A program made the position numbers and the translations under genes. From NCBI RefSeq assembly GCF_002573715.1, contig NZ_PDHM01000003.1, positions 926 to 64,925 on the forward strand: DNA of 64,000 nt. The letters run 5' to 3'. The notes under the pieces are model-generated. The model was given only the letters and a program-made list of their open reading frames with translations. It did not search any database and was not told the DNA's origin. Source of the stretch: Paenibacillus sp. EZ-K15. GTDB taxonomy: Bacteria > Bacillota > Bacilli > Paenibacillales > Paenibacillaceae. Each line of letters begins with the position of its first letter. The first letter of the stretch is position 1. Of the stretch, positions 52,584 through 61,313 are shown one piece after another.

Positions 52584-53402
52584 ATGATTTTGATGGAATG
52601 GAAGAACCTTTATCGGGGTGTGCTGATGGGAGTCAGTGACCTGATTCCAGGTATAAGCGGCGGCACTATTGCTGTCGTGCTGGGTATCTATGATCGTTTG
52701 CTGGCGGCTATCAGTGGATTTTTCAGCAGGGAATGGAAGAAGCAGCTGGGCTTTTTGATTCCGCTTGGCGTTGGAATTGGAGCAGCTCTATTGTTACTGA
52801 GCCGCGTGATTGAATACCTGCTGGCAAGCTATTATGAGCCCACCCAGTTTTTCTTTACAGGATTGATTTTAGGGGTGTTGCCTCTTATTCTGCGTAAAGC
52901 GGAGGCGAGAACCAAATTCAAAGCCGTGCATGTGGTCGTGTTGATTGTGGCAGCCGGTTTATTGGCTTCGACGGCCTTTCTCAGAACGGATGCCGCATCC
53001 GATCCGATAACCGTCCTGACCTGGTCCAACGGGATCGGACTGTTCTTATCCGGCTGGTTAGCCAGCATGGCGATGCTGCTGCCTGGCATTAGCGGGTCGT
53101 TTGTACTTCTCCTTCTGGGTGTGTATTCTACTGCCATTTCAGCTCTATCCTCATTAAATTTAGGGATTATAGCTGTCATTGGGGCGGGAGTGGTGATTGG
53201 CTTCGTGGTTAGCAGCCGGTTGATTCGGTACCTGCTGGACCGTTTCCCACATATGACGTATGCCGTGATTATTGGATTGATATTAGGATCTATTGTTATC
53301 GTGTTTCCGGGTATTCCATCCGGAACGGGTATGATGGCTACCAGTATAGGAACCTTGCTGCTGGGGCTGATCGTAGCGGTGTTCATGGGTAGAAAAGAAT
53401 AA
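52584..53402 (+). CDS. DUF368 polyprenyl-phosphate transporter
   Basis: A 272-residue membrane protein with about eight helices. The two DUF368 motifs GVSDLIPGISGGTIAVVLG (near 15) and MLLPGISGSFVLLLLGVY (near 165) are both present. Members of this family (PopT) flip undecaprenyl phosphate back across the membrane so that it can carry wall precursors again. The ATG at 52584 lies close to GGAGG; an in-frame ATG at 52593 is the alternative. Confidence 0.9.
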   Translation: MILMEWKNLYRGVLMGVSDLIPGISGGTIAVVLGIYDRLLAAISGFFSREWKKQLGFLIPLGVGIGAALLLLSRVIEYLLASYYEPTQFFFTGLILGVLPLILRKAEARTKFKAVHVVVLIVAAGLLASTAFLRTDAASDPITVLTWSNGIGLFLSGWLASMAMLLPGISGSFVLLLLGVYSTAISALSSLNLGIIAVIGAGVVIGFVVSSRLIRYLLDRFPHMTYAVIIGLILGSIVIVFPGIPSGTGMMATSIGTLLLGLIVAVFMGRKE

Positions 53403-53413
53403 GAATGAAATAT

Positions 53414-53443
53414 AAAACAGGGGGCCGCGGGCTTCCTGTTTTT
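53414..53443 (+). terminator. Rho-independent terminator after the DUF368 gene
   Basis: AAAACAGGGGGCC (53414-53426) pairs with GGCTTCCTGTTTT (53430-53442) around GCG, with two G-T pairs, and ends in T. Confidence 0.9.
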
Positions 53444-53531
53444 AGGTTGCTACGGAGCAACTTTGCTCTGAAGGAGCGAAGGGTTGAGATGGCATATGAA
53501 TCATTTATGCCTTTACTTGTTATCGTATTTA

Positions 53532-53547
53532 TGTGACAATATTCACA
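53532..53547. promoter_or_regulatory. Fnr/Crp-type box
   Basis: TGTGA-CAATAT-TCACA is a perfect Fnr/Crp palindrome. A possible -10 (TATTCA 53569-53574) lies at the distance expected for activation from -41.5, with a start near 53581. The next gene is the zinc-ribbon protein at 53673. Confidence 0.6.
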
Positions 53548-53672
53548 AATAGATTAACATTAAAAAAGTATTCATGAATAGGATCCGTGAGGATTCCGTT
53601 CATAAGATATGTTAAATGATAAAGCAATGCATAGATGTCGATGTTGTCTTTCCAAGTAAAGGAGCGTTATTC

Positions 53673-53867
53673 ATGAGGAATAATGGGATTTGTGTCAGCT
53701 GCGGCGGCGAGGTATACCCTGCCTCTAACAGATGCGCTCAATGCGGAATGCTGCAGACGTCCGGTCCAACCAAGCACACATTCATGCTGCAGGTCGCTTC
53801 GATGATTGGTGCCGGGTTGCTTATTTTTGCGGTCCCGGTGATCCTGCTGCTGATGTGGAGACATTAG
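53673..53867 (+). CDS. Small zinc-ribbon membrane protein
   Basis: A 64-residue protein. C7, C10, C21 and C24 form a CxxC-x10-CxxC zinc ribbon (CVSCGG, CAQCGM), followed by a single membrane helix near residues 38-61. AAAGGAG precedes the ATG at 53673. Function unknown. An Fnr-type box sits upstream. Confidence 0.78.
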   Translation: MRNNGICVSCGGEVYPASNRCAQCGMLQTSGPTKHTFMLQVASMIGAGLLIFAVPVILLLMWRH

Positions 53868-53997
53868 GATAGAAGCGAATAAACATTTTACAATCCCCCC
53901 ACTTGCAGACTGTGTTCGAAGCGTTCATCAAGTGATGAATTCGACATGGAGCTTTAACCGGCATTCCGGACATAAGAAGGGAATGTTTCATTATACT

Positions 53998-54014
53998 GGT
54001 CTTGTACCAAGACC
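53998..54014. promoter_or_regulatory. 17-base inverted repeat upstream of the serine hydrolase
   Basis: GGTCTTG and CAAGACC flank TAC. It lies 55 bases before the ATG, directly after TATACT (53992-53997), and looks like an operator. Confidence 0.5.
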
Positions 54015-54068
54015 CTCATCCAAAAAGATGTTAAAATATCCCTAACCAGATAAAGGATGGGGTTCTTG

Positions 54069-55064
54069 ATGATACATAAAATGAAGGAATTTGCTGCCGG
54101 CATTCGTTTTTCGGGAGCTGTGCTCGTAACAGATGAAAATGACAACGTCGTATGGGATGGTGCCTTCGGTTATTCCAACCGGGCCGATCACATCCCGAAT
54201 CAAACAGACACCAGGTTTGGCATTGCCTCAGGCTGTAAGCTGTTCACCGCTATTGCGGTTTGTCAGCTTATCGAACAGGGCAAGTTGTCGCTGGACAGCA
54301 AGCTAAGCGATTGTCTGGATATTTCACTGCCTAATTTTAGCCCGGAGATTACCGTTTTTCATTTGTTGAGCCACAGCTCGGGTATTCCGGATTATTTTGA
54401 TGAAGAGGTCATGGATGATTTTGAGGATCTGTGGAAGGCGGTTCCCATGTATACACTCCGGAACGGAAGGGATTTCCTTCCTTTATTCCAGGATGAGCGC
54501 ATGAAATTTCAGCCCGGTGAAAGATTTCATTACAACAATGCAGGATTTGTGGTGCTTGGTCTGATCGTTGAACAACATGCCGGAATGCCGTTTCGCGACT
54601 ATGTCCAGCAGTTTGTATTTGAGCCGTGCGGCATGCAGGATTCGGGATATTTCCCGCTGGATCGTCTGCCCGCAAATACGGCCTACGGGTATATTGATGA
54701 GGAGGACGGCACGTGGAGAACGAACCAGTATGCTATCCCGATTCAAGGTTATGCCGATGGTGGGGCGTATGTGACGGCACCGGACATGATCAAGTTATGG
54801 AGATCGCTTATGAACAATACGCTGCTCACCGCATCCATGACGGAGAAGCTGTTGGCTTCACATAACCTGAATTATGGGCTTGGCGTGTGGATTACCAAGA
54901 AAAATGAAGATGTGTTTAAATACCACGTCATGGGCTATGATCCGGGTGTGAATTTTCGGTCTGCCTATTACCCGGCCACCGGTCATACCCTTGTAGTGGC
55001 TTCCAATGCCGGTGGTGGCGCTTTTGAAATGATGCAGTTCATCGAGGAAGAATTGTTGAAGTGA
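54069..55064 (+). CDS. Serine hydrolase of the beta-lactamase family (class C/DD-peptidase fold)
   Basis: A 331-residue protein without a signal peptide. The catalytic S54-x-x-K57 lies in FGIASGCKLFT and the Y155-x-N in FHYNNAGFVVLG. The third motif near 293 reads HVMGYDPG rather than the usual KTG/HTG. The absence of a signal suggests a cytoplasmic esterase or amidase rather than a drug-resistance beta-lactamase. AAAGGATGGGG precedes the ATG; an in-frame ATG at 54057 overlaps it. Confidence 0.87.
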   Translation: MIHKMKEFAAGIRFSGAVLVTDENDNVVWDGAFGYSNRADHIPNQTDTRFGIASGCKLFTAIAVCQLIEQGKLSLDSKLSDCLDISLPNFSPEITVFHLLSHSSGIPDYFDEEVMDDFEDLWKAVPMYTLRNGRDFLPLFQDERMKFQPGERFHYNNAGFVVLGLIVEQHAGMPFRDYVQQFVFEPCGMQDSGYFPLDRLPANTAYGYIDEEDGTWRTNQYAIPIQGYADGGAYVTAPDMIKLWRSLMNNTLLTASMTEKLLASHNLNYGLGVWITKKNEDVFKYHVMGYDPGVNFRSAYYPATGHTLVVASNAGGGAFEMMQFIEEELLK

Positions 55065-55079
55065 TCTTGATCTGTATGA

Positions 55080-55114
55080 AACAGCCCCGGGCCTTAAATA
55101 GGCCAGGGGCTGTT
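55080..55114. terminator. Bidirectional terminator-like hairpin
   Basis: AACAGCCCC (55080-55088) pairs with GGGGCTGTT (55106-55114), with an inner GGCC stem. T runs are short on both sides. It separates the serine hydrolase from the convergent minus-strand genes. Confidence 0.65.
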
Positions 55115-55152
55115 GTTCTGTTGATCCCAGATCAAGCGGGTGCTGAGTTGAC

Positions 55153-55605
55153 TTACGATTCAGCTTTGAAGTACCGATTCGCCGCGGGTCTGAACATAAA
55201 TATCAAGGCCGCAACAACGGCGATCATATGAAGGGTACGGCTGGAGGCAAATAGTATGGAAATATTGTCTGCTTGAGCAAAGGCGTCCCAAAGGGAACCG
55301 CCTGTTATAAGCCATTTGATAGGGTCAATGATTAGGGAGAGAGTGCCAAACCCGCCTAAAAACAAAGCCAGTGCGATACGCGCCCAATTCTTACCCCGAA
55401 GCATTCTGATCATAATGTAGACAAGGACAGCGAACATCGTCGTTCGTGCGGCGACTTGAATGAGAATACCGACAATTCCAGCACCCGTTAGGCTGGATAT
55501 CGAATCGATGACAGCCAGGATCATCTCAAATACCCCTGCACCGATGGCAATTATCCATAACAGAAAGGACTGGAACACCTCAAGGGGGGCAGCATCCTTT
55601 TTCAA
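55153..55605 (-). CDS. Four-helix membrane protein, unknown function
   Basis: A 150-residue protein with four hydrophobic helices and a central MLRGKNWARIALALFLGGFG. No family is recognised with certainty. The start is probably a TTG at 55605, with AAAGGAA 10 bases upstream; two ATGs just ahead (55615, 55612) are in other frames and open an 11-codon frame. It is the last gene of the unit that contains the GntR-type ABC exporter. Confidence 0.65.
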   Translation of the reverse strand: MKKDAAPLEVFQSFLLWIIAIGAGVFEMILAVIDSISSLTGAGIVGILIQVAARTTMFAVLVYIMIRMLRGKNWARIALALFLGGFGTLSLIIDPIKWLITGGSLWDAFAQADNISILFASSRTLHMIAVVAALIFMFRPAANRYFKAES

Positions 55606-55664
55606 GATCCATCATTCCTTTCGTGCTAGAGTGATCCAATAACGCATTGTTAGGGAAAACAAGC

Positions 55665-56354
55665 TTAAGCGATGGTGCGTCTGGCCGTGAACCACCAGCC
55701 TCCTGCAAGCAGAACGAGGGAGATGATCAGCGTGAGTCCGAGTCCTTGCAGCAGCGAATCGTTGAAGAGAAGGGCCAGCAAGCCATCAGCCAGCGTATGC
55801 CGGAGTGAAGGGATGGATGTAAAGATCGGGATTGCCGCAATAAATATCACCCAGACGACCCAGCCCACTACATGACGCAGACCGGAAAACAGCAGATTTA
55901 GTAATGAAATAAGAAGCAGGTAAGCACCGAATTGATAGAAGAACATGCCAACGATTCCAAATTGATTCCACCCAAAGATTTCAAGGATGTTGTAGGTATT
56001 CTCATATTGTCGTATAAATCCGTTCTCCACCTGAAGCCAGATGATATTGAGGACTGCAAAGATGGCGGACCATATGGAGTAAACCAGAAGCATGCCAATA
56101 TAATATTCCTTTCGTGTAGCTCCTAAATTCATTACCCGCCGGAACAAGCCTGCCGGGAGCACACTGCCTACAAATATCAGGAACACGGTGAGGATGTTAG
56201 CCGCAGACACCTGCGTATTCTCCGTACTATCTCCAAGAGACAGGCTTACGATAACATTTGCAATCAAACTAATCGCAACGGTACCGAGCATCACCAAGAG
56301 ATAAGGTCGAAGCTGAAGAAATGAAGCCCTCATGAGTGCGGTGGTCTTATTCAA
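55665..56354 (-). CDS. ABC transporter permease subunit
   Basis: A 229-residue protein with six hydrophobic segments, probably the membrane partner of the ATPase whose gene overlaps it by 8 bases. The RRVMNLGATRKEYYIGMLL loop resembles the coupling region of ABC-2-type exporters. The substrate is unknown. Confidence 0.78.
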   Translation of the reverse strand: MNKTTALMRASFLQLRPYLLVMLGTVAISLIANVIVSLSLGDSTENTQVSAANILTVFLIFVGSVLPAGLFRRVMNLGATRKEYYIGMLLVYSIWSAIFAVLNIIWLQVENGFIRQYENTYNILEIFGWNQFGIVGMFFYQFGAYLLLISLLNLLFSGLRHVVGWVVWVIFIAAIPIFTSIPSLRHTLADGLLALLFNDSLLQGLGLTLIISLVLLAGGWWFTARRTIA

Positions 56355-57225
56355 TGGATTGCCCTCCTTCGATTAAATAGGAGAAAAACTTTTGCAGTGG
56401 TAAACCGTCAATAGCAATACCAAGCTTGTTGGCTTGTGCCCGGTCTGCCTCATGAATGGCTCCATATATCGCGGTTAAGGAACCTTTACCGTAAGACTCT
56501 TTATAAATCACGTGACGATCCTTCGTAAATTGTTCGATTTGTTCCTGGTTCCCGGTCAACAGATGAGAATTGGCGCGGATATGGTCAACATCGTCATGCA
56601 ATAACATAGCGCCGGAATCCATGATATAGACTCTCTCAACGACGGTTGCGATCTCATCAATCAGATGGGTCGAGAGCAGGATGGTCCGGGGATGATTGGC
56701 ATAATCCTCAACCAGAACGCGATAAAATCTCTCTCGCATGAGCACATCCAATCCCAGCACCGGTTCATCAAATACGGTGATCGGAGCCCGGCTGGCCAGA
56801 CCGATGATGTTTCCGACCAGGGATTCCATTCCCCGTGAAAGCTGGCGGATTTTTTTGTCCGGGTTCAGCTTGAATGTCTTTAGCAGGCTCTGGGCATAGT
56901 CCCAGTCCCAGTTCTCGTGAAAGGCTGATGCCAAGCGCAGCACATCAATCACTTTGGCACCGCCGAAGAACAAATTTTTCTCTCTTACGTAGCAGATTCC
57001 TTTTGGGGTTTCCCCACTCTTAAGCGTTACCCCCGAGATCTGAATACTGCCATGGTCTGGGAAAGATCCGCCGGTCATCATATTAAGCAGCGTGGTCTTT
57101 CCGGCGCCATTGCGGCCCAGCAGGCCATAGATCGTATTCTCTTCCAGCTGGAGCTCCAGATTTCGGACCGCTTCCGTACGCCCGTAACTCTTGCTCAGGT
57201 TGGAACAGGTAAGTATTGCGTTCAT
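56347..57225 (-). CDS. ABC transporter ATPase of the YtrB type
   Basis: A 292-residue ATPase. Walker A GRNGAGKTT lies near residue 37, the signature is LSRGMES (a divergent LSGGQ), and Walker B FDEPVLGLD follows. Export ATPases of the GntR-linked YtrB family have this layout. The ATG at 57225 has GGAG at a good distance; the ATG at 57234 overlaps the gntR stop as ATGA and would be the coupled alternative. Confidence 0.9.
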   Translation of the reverse strand: MNAILTCSNLSKSYGRTEAVRNLELQLEENTIYGLLGRNGAGKTTLLNMMTGGSFPDHGSIQISGVTLKSGETPKGICYVREKNLFFGGAKVIDVLRLASAFHENWDWDYAQSLLKTFKLNPDKKIRQLSRGMESLVGNIIGLASRAPITVFDEPVLGLDVLMRERFYRVLVEDYANHPRTILLSTHLIDEIATVVERVYIMDSGAMLLHDDVDHIRANSHLLTGNQEQIEQFTKDRHVIYKESYGKGSLTAIYGAIHEADRAQANKLGIAIDGLPLQKFFSYLIEGGQSIE

Positions 57226-57230
57226 CCTGC

Positions 57231-57599
57231 TCATCTCCTATCTCTCTGTTTGATCATTTCAATAACATCCTCGGTGGTCAATTCAAGCTTTTCGGCCTCA
57301 TCAAGCAGCTTCAATACGAGTTCGTTGTAAAACCGATCCTGCCGCTTGGTTAATATGATCTGTTTGGCGTCTGCTGCAACAAACATGCCCAGCCCCCTTT
57401 TCTTGTACAAAATCCCTTCATTGACAAGCAGGGCAATGCCTTTTACAGCTGTAGCGGGATTGACCTGAAATGTACTCGCGAACTGCGACATCGAGATAAT
57501 CTGATCATCCACTTGGTATGTCCCGTTCAATATGTCATCTTCAATCATATCTGCGATTTGCTGAAAAATCGGCTGTCCTTCGTCAAACCTGGAATTCAT
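57231..57599 (-). CDS. GntR-family regulator of the YtrA type
   Basis: A 122-residue repressor with an N-terminal winged helix (PIFQQIADMIEDDILNGTY, then VNPATAVKGIALLVNEGILY and KKRGLGMFV) and a short C-terminal tail, as in YtrA. Such proteins repress their own ABC operon and are released by wall-active antibiotics. An inverted repeat overlaps its -10 and start (57615-57636). The stop overlaps the ATPase gene. Confidence 0.92.
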   Translation of the reverse strand: MNSRFDEGQPIFQQIADMIEDDILNGTYQVDDQIISMSQFASTFQVNPATAVKGIALLVNEGILYKKRGLGMFVAADAKQIILTKRQDRFYNELVLKLLDEAEKLELTTEDVIEMIKQRDRR

Positions 57600-57614
57600 G
57601 ATATCACCCTGTCG

Positions 57615-57636
57615 GTATGTTAGTCTTGTAACATAC
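57615..57636. promoter_or_regulatory. GntR operator candidate
   Basis: GTATGTTA and TAACATAC are perfect 8-base arms around GTCTTG. It overlaps the last bases of the -10 and covers the predicted start of the gntR-ABC operon, a classic place for autorepression. Confidence 0.75.
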
Positions 57637-57664
57637 TATAATACCAGGTGGAAGGATGTGTCAA
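57635..57664 (-). promoter_or_regulatory. Promoter of the gntR-ABC operon
   Basis: On the minus strand TTGACA (57664-57659) is a perfect -35 and TATAGT (57640-57635) a good -10, 18 bases apart. Strong, so it probably depends on repression. Confidence 0.75.
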
Positions 57665-57668
57665 TCAA

Positions 57669-57742
57669 AAAGAAAAAAACAGACCCAAATGGGCCTGTTT
57701 GTGCTGTGAAATACAAAGAGCCCCCGTCTCTTCAAGACGAGG
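57669..57742 (-). terminator. Tandem terminators after the response regulator
   Basis: The first hairpin pairs CCCTCGTCT with AGACGGGGG (around 57720-57742). The second pairs AAACAGGCCCA with TGGGTCTGTTT and ends in a T run (57669-57696). The double stop insulates the strong gntR promoter downstream. Confidence 0.75.
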
Positions 57743-57769
57743 GTGAGGTGTGTGATCCAACTGCAAAGG

Positions 57770-58381
57770 CTATATCCAGCCCTTCTCTTCCGCCATCGAG
57801 ATCGCCTCGATCCGGTTCTTGGCACTGAGCTTGCTTAAAATCTCGGACATATAGTTGCGGACAGTCCCATAGGACAAGTGTAGCTTCGACGCAATTTCAT
57901 TGGAGCTGTTGCCGTCTGCAGCCAACCGCAGCACTTCCCGTTCGCGTTCGGTCAGCGGATTGGCCCCCGCACCGGAAAGTGTACCGAATACGAGCTCAGG
58001 GGAGACCTCCCGCCGCCCATCCATTACCCGGCGGATGGCTTCTGCCAATCGTTCACTGGGCTCGTCCTTAAGCAGGTATCCCTGAACTCCCGCCTGCACG
58101 GCCCGCTCGAAATATCCGGGTCTGGCAAAGGTCGTCAGGATGATGACCCGGCTGGGATAACCGCGCAGCTTTACTTCCTCCGCCACTTCGAGACCACTGC
58201 GTGCAGGCATTTCGATATCGAGCAGGCATACATCGGGTTGATGCAAGGCAATCAGGGATAGAGCTTCATTGCCGTCGCCGGCTTGACCAATCACATCAAT
58301 ATCGTCTTCAAAATCAAGCAAGGAAGCCAGAGCGCCGCGCAGCATTCGTTGATCCTCGGCGATCAGCACTTTGATGCTCAT
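57770..58381 (-). CDS. Response regulator, NarL/LuxR type (YvfU-like)
   Basis: A 203-residue regulator with a receiver (D55 in VCLLDIEMPARSG) and a LuxR-type helix-turn-helix (LTEREREVLRLAADGNSS then LHLSYGTVRNYMSEILSKL). GGAGG is 9 bases before the ATG at 58381; a longer frame to 58423 lacks support. It overlaps the kinase gene by 68 bases. It corresponds to YvfU/DesR in the B. subtilis yvfRSTU arrangement. Confidence 0.92.
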   Translation of the reverse strand: MSIKVLIAEDQRMLRGALASLLDFEDDIDVIGQAGDGNEALSLIALHQPDVCLLDIEMPARSGLEVAEEVKLRGYPSRVIILTTFARPGYFERAVQAGVQGYLLKDEPSERLAEAIRRVMDGRREVSPELVFGTLSGAGANPLTEREREVLRLAADGNSSNEIASKLHLSYGTVRNYMSEILSKLSAKNRIEAISMAEEKGWI

Positions 58382-59546
58382 GGGATGTGTCCTCCTTCCG
58401 GTTCTTGATGATGATCGGAACACGAATGTCTATTATCGTGCCTTGCTGGTCGGAGCTGGCCTCTACGGTGCCCCCGATAAGGGAAAGCCGCTCCACCATG
58501 CCTTTCAGGCCATTACTGTTGGATGAAGAAGATGAATCTTCTTCTTTGCATTGAAGACCGACTCCATTGTCGGCCACCTCAAGAAGCCACTCATTGTCAA
58601 GCGACTCGATGGCAATCCGGCACTGGCTTGCCTGACTGTGCTTCACCACATTGGTCACGGCCTCCCGCAAGCAGAGGCTCAGAATATTGTGGGCCAGGTC
58701 GGATATTCCCTCCAGCTTCGGGTTACCGGTGCAGATAAACCGGATATCGGCACTCTCCAGAATGATCTGGGCCTCGACCAGTTCCTCGGGCAAGGTGGCG
58801 GTCCGCATGTCGGATACCAGCTCACGCACTTGGCGCAGCGCGGCGCGCGAGGTGTTCTGAATCTCCCGGGCCTCCATTTGGGCTTTCTCGGGATCCTTTA
58901 CCGCCAGCTTCTCCACAAGCTGGCTCTTCAACGTGATGAGAGACAGGGTATGACCCAAGGTATCGTGAAGATCTCTGGCAATACGCATCCGCTCTTCGCC
59001 TTTAATCAGATTGCGGATCTGCTCGTTAGCCTGCGCGAGCTCCTTCTCCAGTTGCTGCCTCCGGTTTAGAGAGCGGATGCCGAAGGGTGAGAACAGCATG
59101 ATGAGAAAGAAAGGAATCATAAAGACCAGATCCTTCCATCCCAGCATGCTCGCATTTTTGATCAAAGGAATGATCTCTATGATGCCAAACAGCACAAGGG
59201 ATATCGTGAATTTGCGCCGGTCGGTATACCAGCCGATGAAATTGGCTGTGAAGAACCCCATATACATATAGGTTGGGTGGTACCACATGCAGAGAATGAA
59301 AATGATGGACATCTGAATGCTGAGCCACCAGAAAAAACGAGGAGTGCCAGCAGCGAAGTAAAGCTGGCGGTACGTGAGGAGAAACAAGGCAATCAGCGTA
59401 TATCCAATCCCCATCTTCCAGCCTTCTTCGCTCATCATGTTAATTATGGGCAGAGATATATAAATGAGCCACAGATAGGGGAAAAACCCCAATTGCGTTG
59501 GAAAAACCTCAAACCCCGCGGACTTCGCGTCTTTCAATTTTTTCAT
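58314..59546 (-). CDS. Sensor histidine kinase, HisKA_3 type (YvfT-like)
   Basis: A 410-residue kinase. Five to six helices (20-155) sense the membrane itself, then H194 lies in IARDLHDTLGHTLSLI, and an HATPase follows with LREAVTNVVKHSQAS and DNGVGL. There is no extracellular domain, as in DesK/YvfT kinases. The C-terminal 23 residues are read from the start of the next gene in another frame. It follows the permease by 20 bases. Confidence 0.92.
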   Translation of the reverse strand: MKKLKDAKSAGFEVFPTQLGFFPYLWLIYISLPIINMMSEEGWKMGIGYTLIALFLLTYRQLYFAAGTPRFFWWLSIQMSIIFILCMWYHPTYMYMGFFTANFIGWYTDRRKFTISLVLFGIIEIIPLIKNASMLGWKDLVFMIPFFLIMLFSPFGIRSLNRRQQLEKELAQANEQIRNLIKGEERMRIARDLHDTLGHTLSLITLKSQLVEKLAVKDPEKAQMEAREIQNTSRAALRQVRELVSDMRTATLPEELVEAQIILESADIRFICTGNPKLEGISDLAHNILSLCLREAVTNVVKHSQASQCRIAIESLDNEWLLEVADNGVGLQCKEEDSSSSSNSNGLKGMVERLSLIGGTVEASSDQQGTIIDIRVPIIIKNRKEDTSHEHQSADRRGSTNAARRSGFLA

Positions 59547-59566
59547 GAAGCCATCATCCTATCCCC

Positions 59567-60313
59567 TTAATCGGCTTGTTGTTTTTTCCGAATATAGGTG
59601 GATAGTAACATAAATACTGCCAAATATGCTGCTAAAACCATGAAATTATCCAATCCCGGCGCTTCTCCGCGAACGATTGACCAGGCACCTCCGCCAAAAT
59701 GATAGGAGGGCATCCACTTGCCGATAGCTTGCATGATTGAAGGCATTGCCTCGATGGGGAACCACATCCCGCCCGTCACGGCCAGCCCTAAGTAGATGCC
59801 GTTGCTGACGCCGCTTGCGGTATCGACCCGTTTCATGGATCCAATCAGGGTGCCGATAGCCAGGAACGGGACGGATGCAATCAGAATCCACAGTCCGCTG
59901 AGCAGCCATTGTCCGAGGGTGAGGGAGACGCCGTTAATCAGGTAGCCCGCTACGAATATCACGATGATGCAGAGCAGATGCATGACCGTCTGCACAAACA
60001 TTTTGCCAAAGAAATACACGCTGCCGGGAAGCGGCGTTACCCGCATATATACAGCCCAGCCCTGGACTCTCTCTTGCACGAGGCGAATGCCGAGCGACAT
60101 GATGGCGGTGCCCATGACACTGAAGGATGCCATCGACATCAGATAATGCGCCTGCCATTGTCCGGTATCGTCAGCCCCCGTATTCACGACCCGGGTAAAG
60201 ATGAAATAGAACAGAATCGGCATAGCGAGCGACCAGAAAATATAATACGGATTGCGCACCATCCGGAGCAGCTCCATCTTGCACTGTATGGTAAGCAGTT
60301 TCCAGGTTGTCAT
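59567..60313 (-). CDS. ABC-2 type permease (YvfS-like)
   Basis: A 248-residue ABC-2 membrane protein with six helices. The RNPYYIFWSLAMPILFYFIF start and GIYLGLAVTGGMWFPIEAMP segment are typical of this family. It pairs with the ATPase whose stop is 2 bases upstream. The substrate is unknown. Confidence 0.9.
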   Translation of the reverse strand: MTTWKLLTIQCKMELLRMVRNPYYIFWSLAMPILFYFIFTRVVNTGADDTGQWQAHYLMSMASFSVMGTAIMSLGIRLVQERVQGWAVYMRVTPLPGSVYFFGKMFVQTVMHLLCIIVIFVAGYLINGVSLTLGQWLLSGLWILIASVPFLAIGTLIGSMKRVDTASGVSNGIYLGLAVTGGMWFPIEAMPSIMQAIGKWMPSYHFGGGAWSIVRGEAPGLDNFMVLAAYLAVFMLLSTYIRKKQQAD

Positions 60314-60315
60314 GA

Positions 60316-61239
60316 TTATACGGCCTCCCCTTGATTCATCGTTAATTGCTCAAATGCTTCATCCAGGCTTCCTTGATCGATGCGGATATCACGTACAGCC
60401 AGCCCGGCCCGGAACAGAGCCGCTAGCGCTGTGTCCGTATCATCGGTAACGGCGTTCAGCCGACCGTGTAGTTCATATACATCCGTTACGCCGGGCACTT
60501 CATGAAGCAGCTCCTTGACCTGCTGGAGGTCCGCATCCACGATAAAGGAGAGCGACCTTCGGGTCAGCTTAGCCTTGATAGCTTCCGGCGTGCCGTCTGC
60601 CGCAACCTGACCCTGGTGGAACAGCAGAATGCGGTCAGCCATATCGTCCGCCTCTTGCAGGTAGTGGGTGGTGAACAGAATCGTCTTGCCCTGATCGGCA
60701 AGCTTGCGTACTGTCTGCCAGAATAACCGGCGTGCCGATGTATCCAGGCCGACCGTTGGTTCATCGAAGAATAACAGCTCGGGGTTACCTGCAATCGCCA
60801 GTGCAAAGCTGAGCTTGCGTTTTTGGCCTCCGGACATTTTGACAGCCCATTTGTTAAGCTCTTCTGTTGTGAGCCCGCTAAGCAGAGCGATGTCTGAAAG
60901 CGACAACGGATTCGGATAATAGCCGCGAATGAGATTGATGATTTCACGCGTGCGGAGCCCGTCCATGACGCTCACCTCTTGAAGCATGGCGCCGATCTTC
61001 TCGCGGACTTTCAAGTCCTTCGGGCTTCGGCCGAACAGGAGGACCTCGCCTTCGCTGGCGTCCTTAAGACCGAGCATCATGGAGATGGCGGTTGATTTAC
61101 CTGCTCCGTTTGGCCCGAGAATGGCCGTAATAGATCCTTTTTCTATCGTAAACGACACTTGGTTGACGGCTTTTTTGCTTCCGAACATTTTGGTTACCTG
61201 CCGTAGTTCCGCAATAGGTTCATGGATTGGTTTAGACAT
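60316..61239 (-). CDS. ABC-2 type ATPase (YvfR-like)
   Basis: A 307-residue ATPase. Walker A GPNGAGKST near residue 42, signature MSGGQKRKL near 138, Walker B LLFFDEPTVGLD near 158, H-switch TTHYLQEADD. The C-terminal DUF4162-like tail fits export ATPases. AAAGGAGCG precedes the ATG. It starts a four-gene operon, ATPase-permease-kinase-regulator, in the order of B. subtilis yvfRSTU. Confidence 0.92.
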   Translation of the reverse strand: MSKPIHEPIAELRQVTKMFGSKKAVNQVSFTIEKGSITAILGPNGAGKSTAISMMLGLKDASEGEVLLFGRSPKDLKVREKIGAMLQEVSVMDGLRTREIINLIRGYYPNPLSLSDIALLSGLTTEELNKWAVKMSGGQKRKLSFALAIAGNPELLFFDEPTVGLDTSARRLFWQTVRKLADQGKTILFTTHYLQEADDMADRILLFHQGQVAADGTPEAIKAKLTRRSLSFIVDADLQQVKELLHEVPGVTDVYELHGRLNAVTDDTDTALAALFRAGLAVRDIRIDQGSLDEAFEQLTMNQGEAV

Positions 61240-61313
61240 GGGTATCGCTCCTTTCGTAATCGAAATGATCTGAATTCATCATACGAAAGAGAGGGAATGC
61301 CCGTTAGTAAAGG

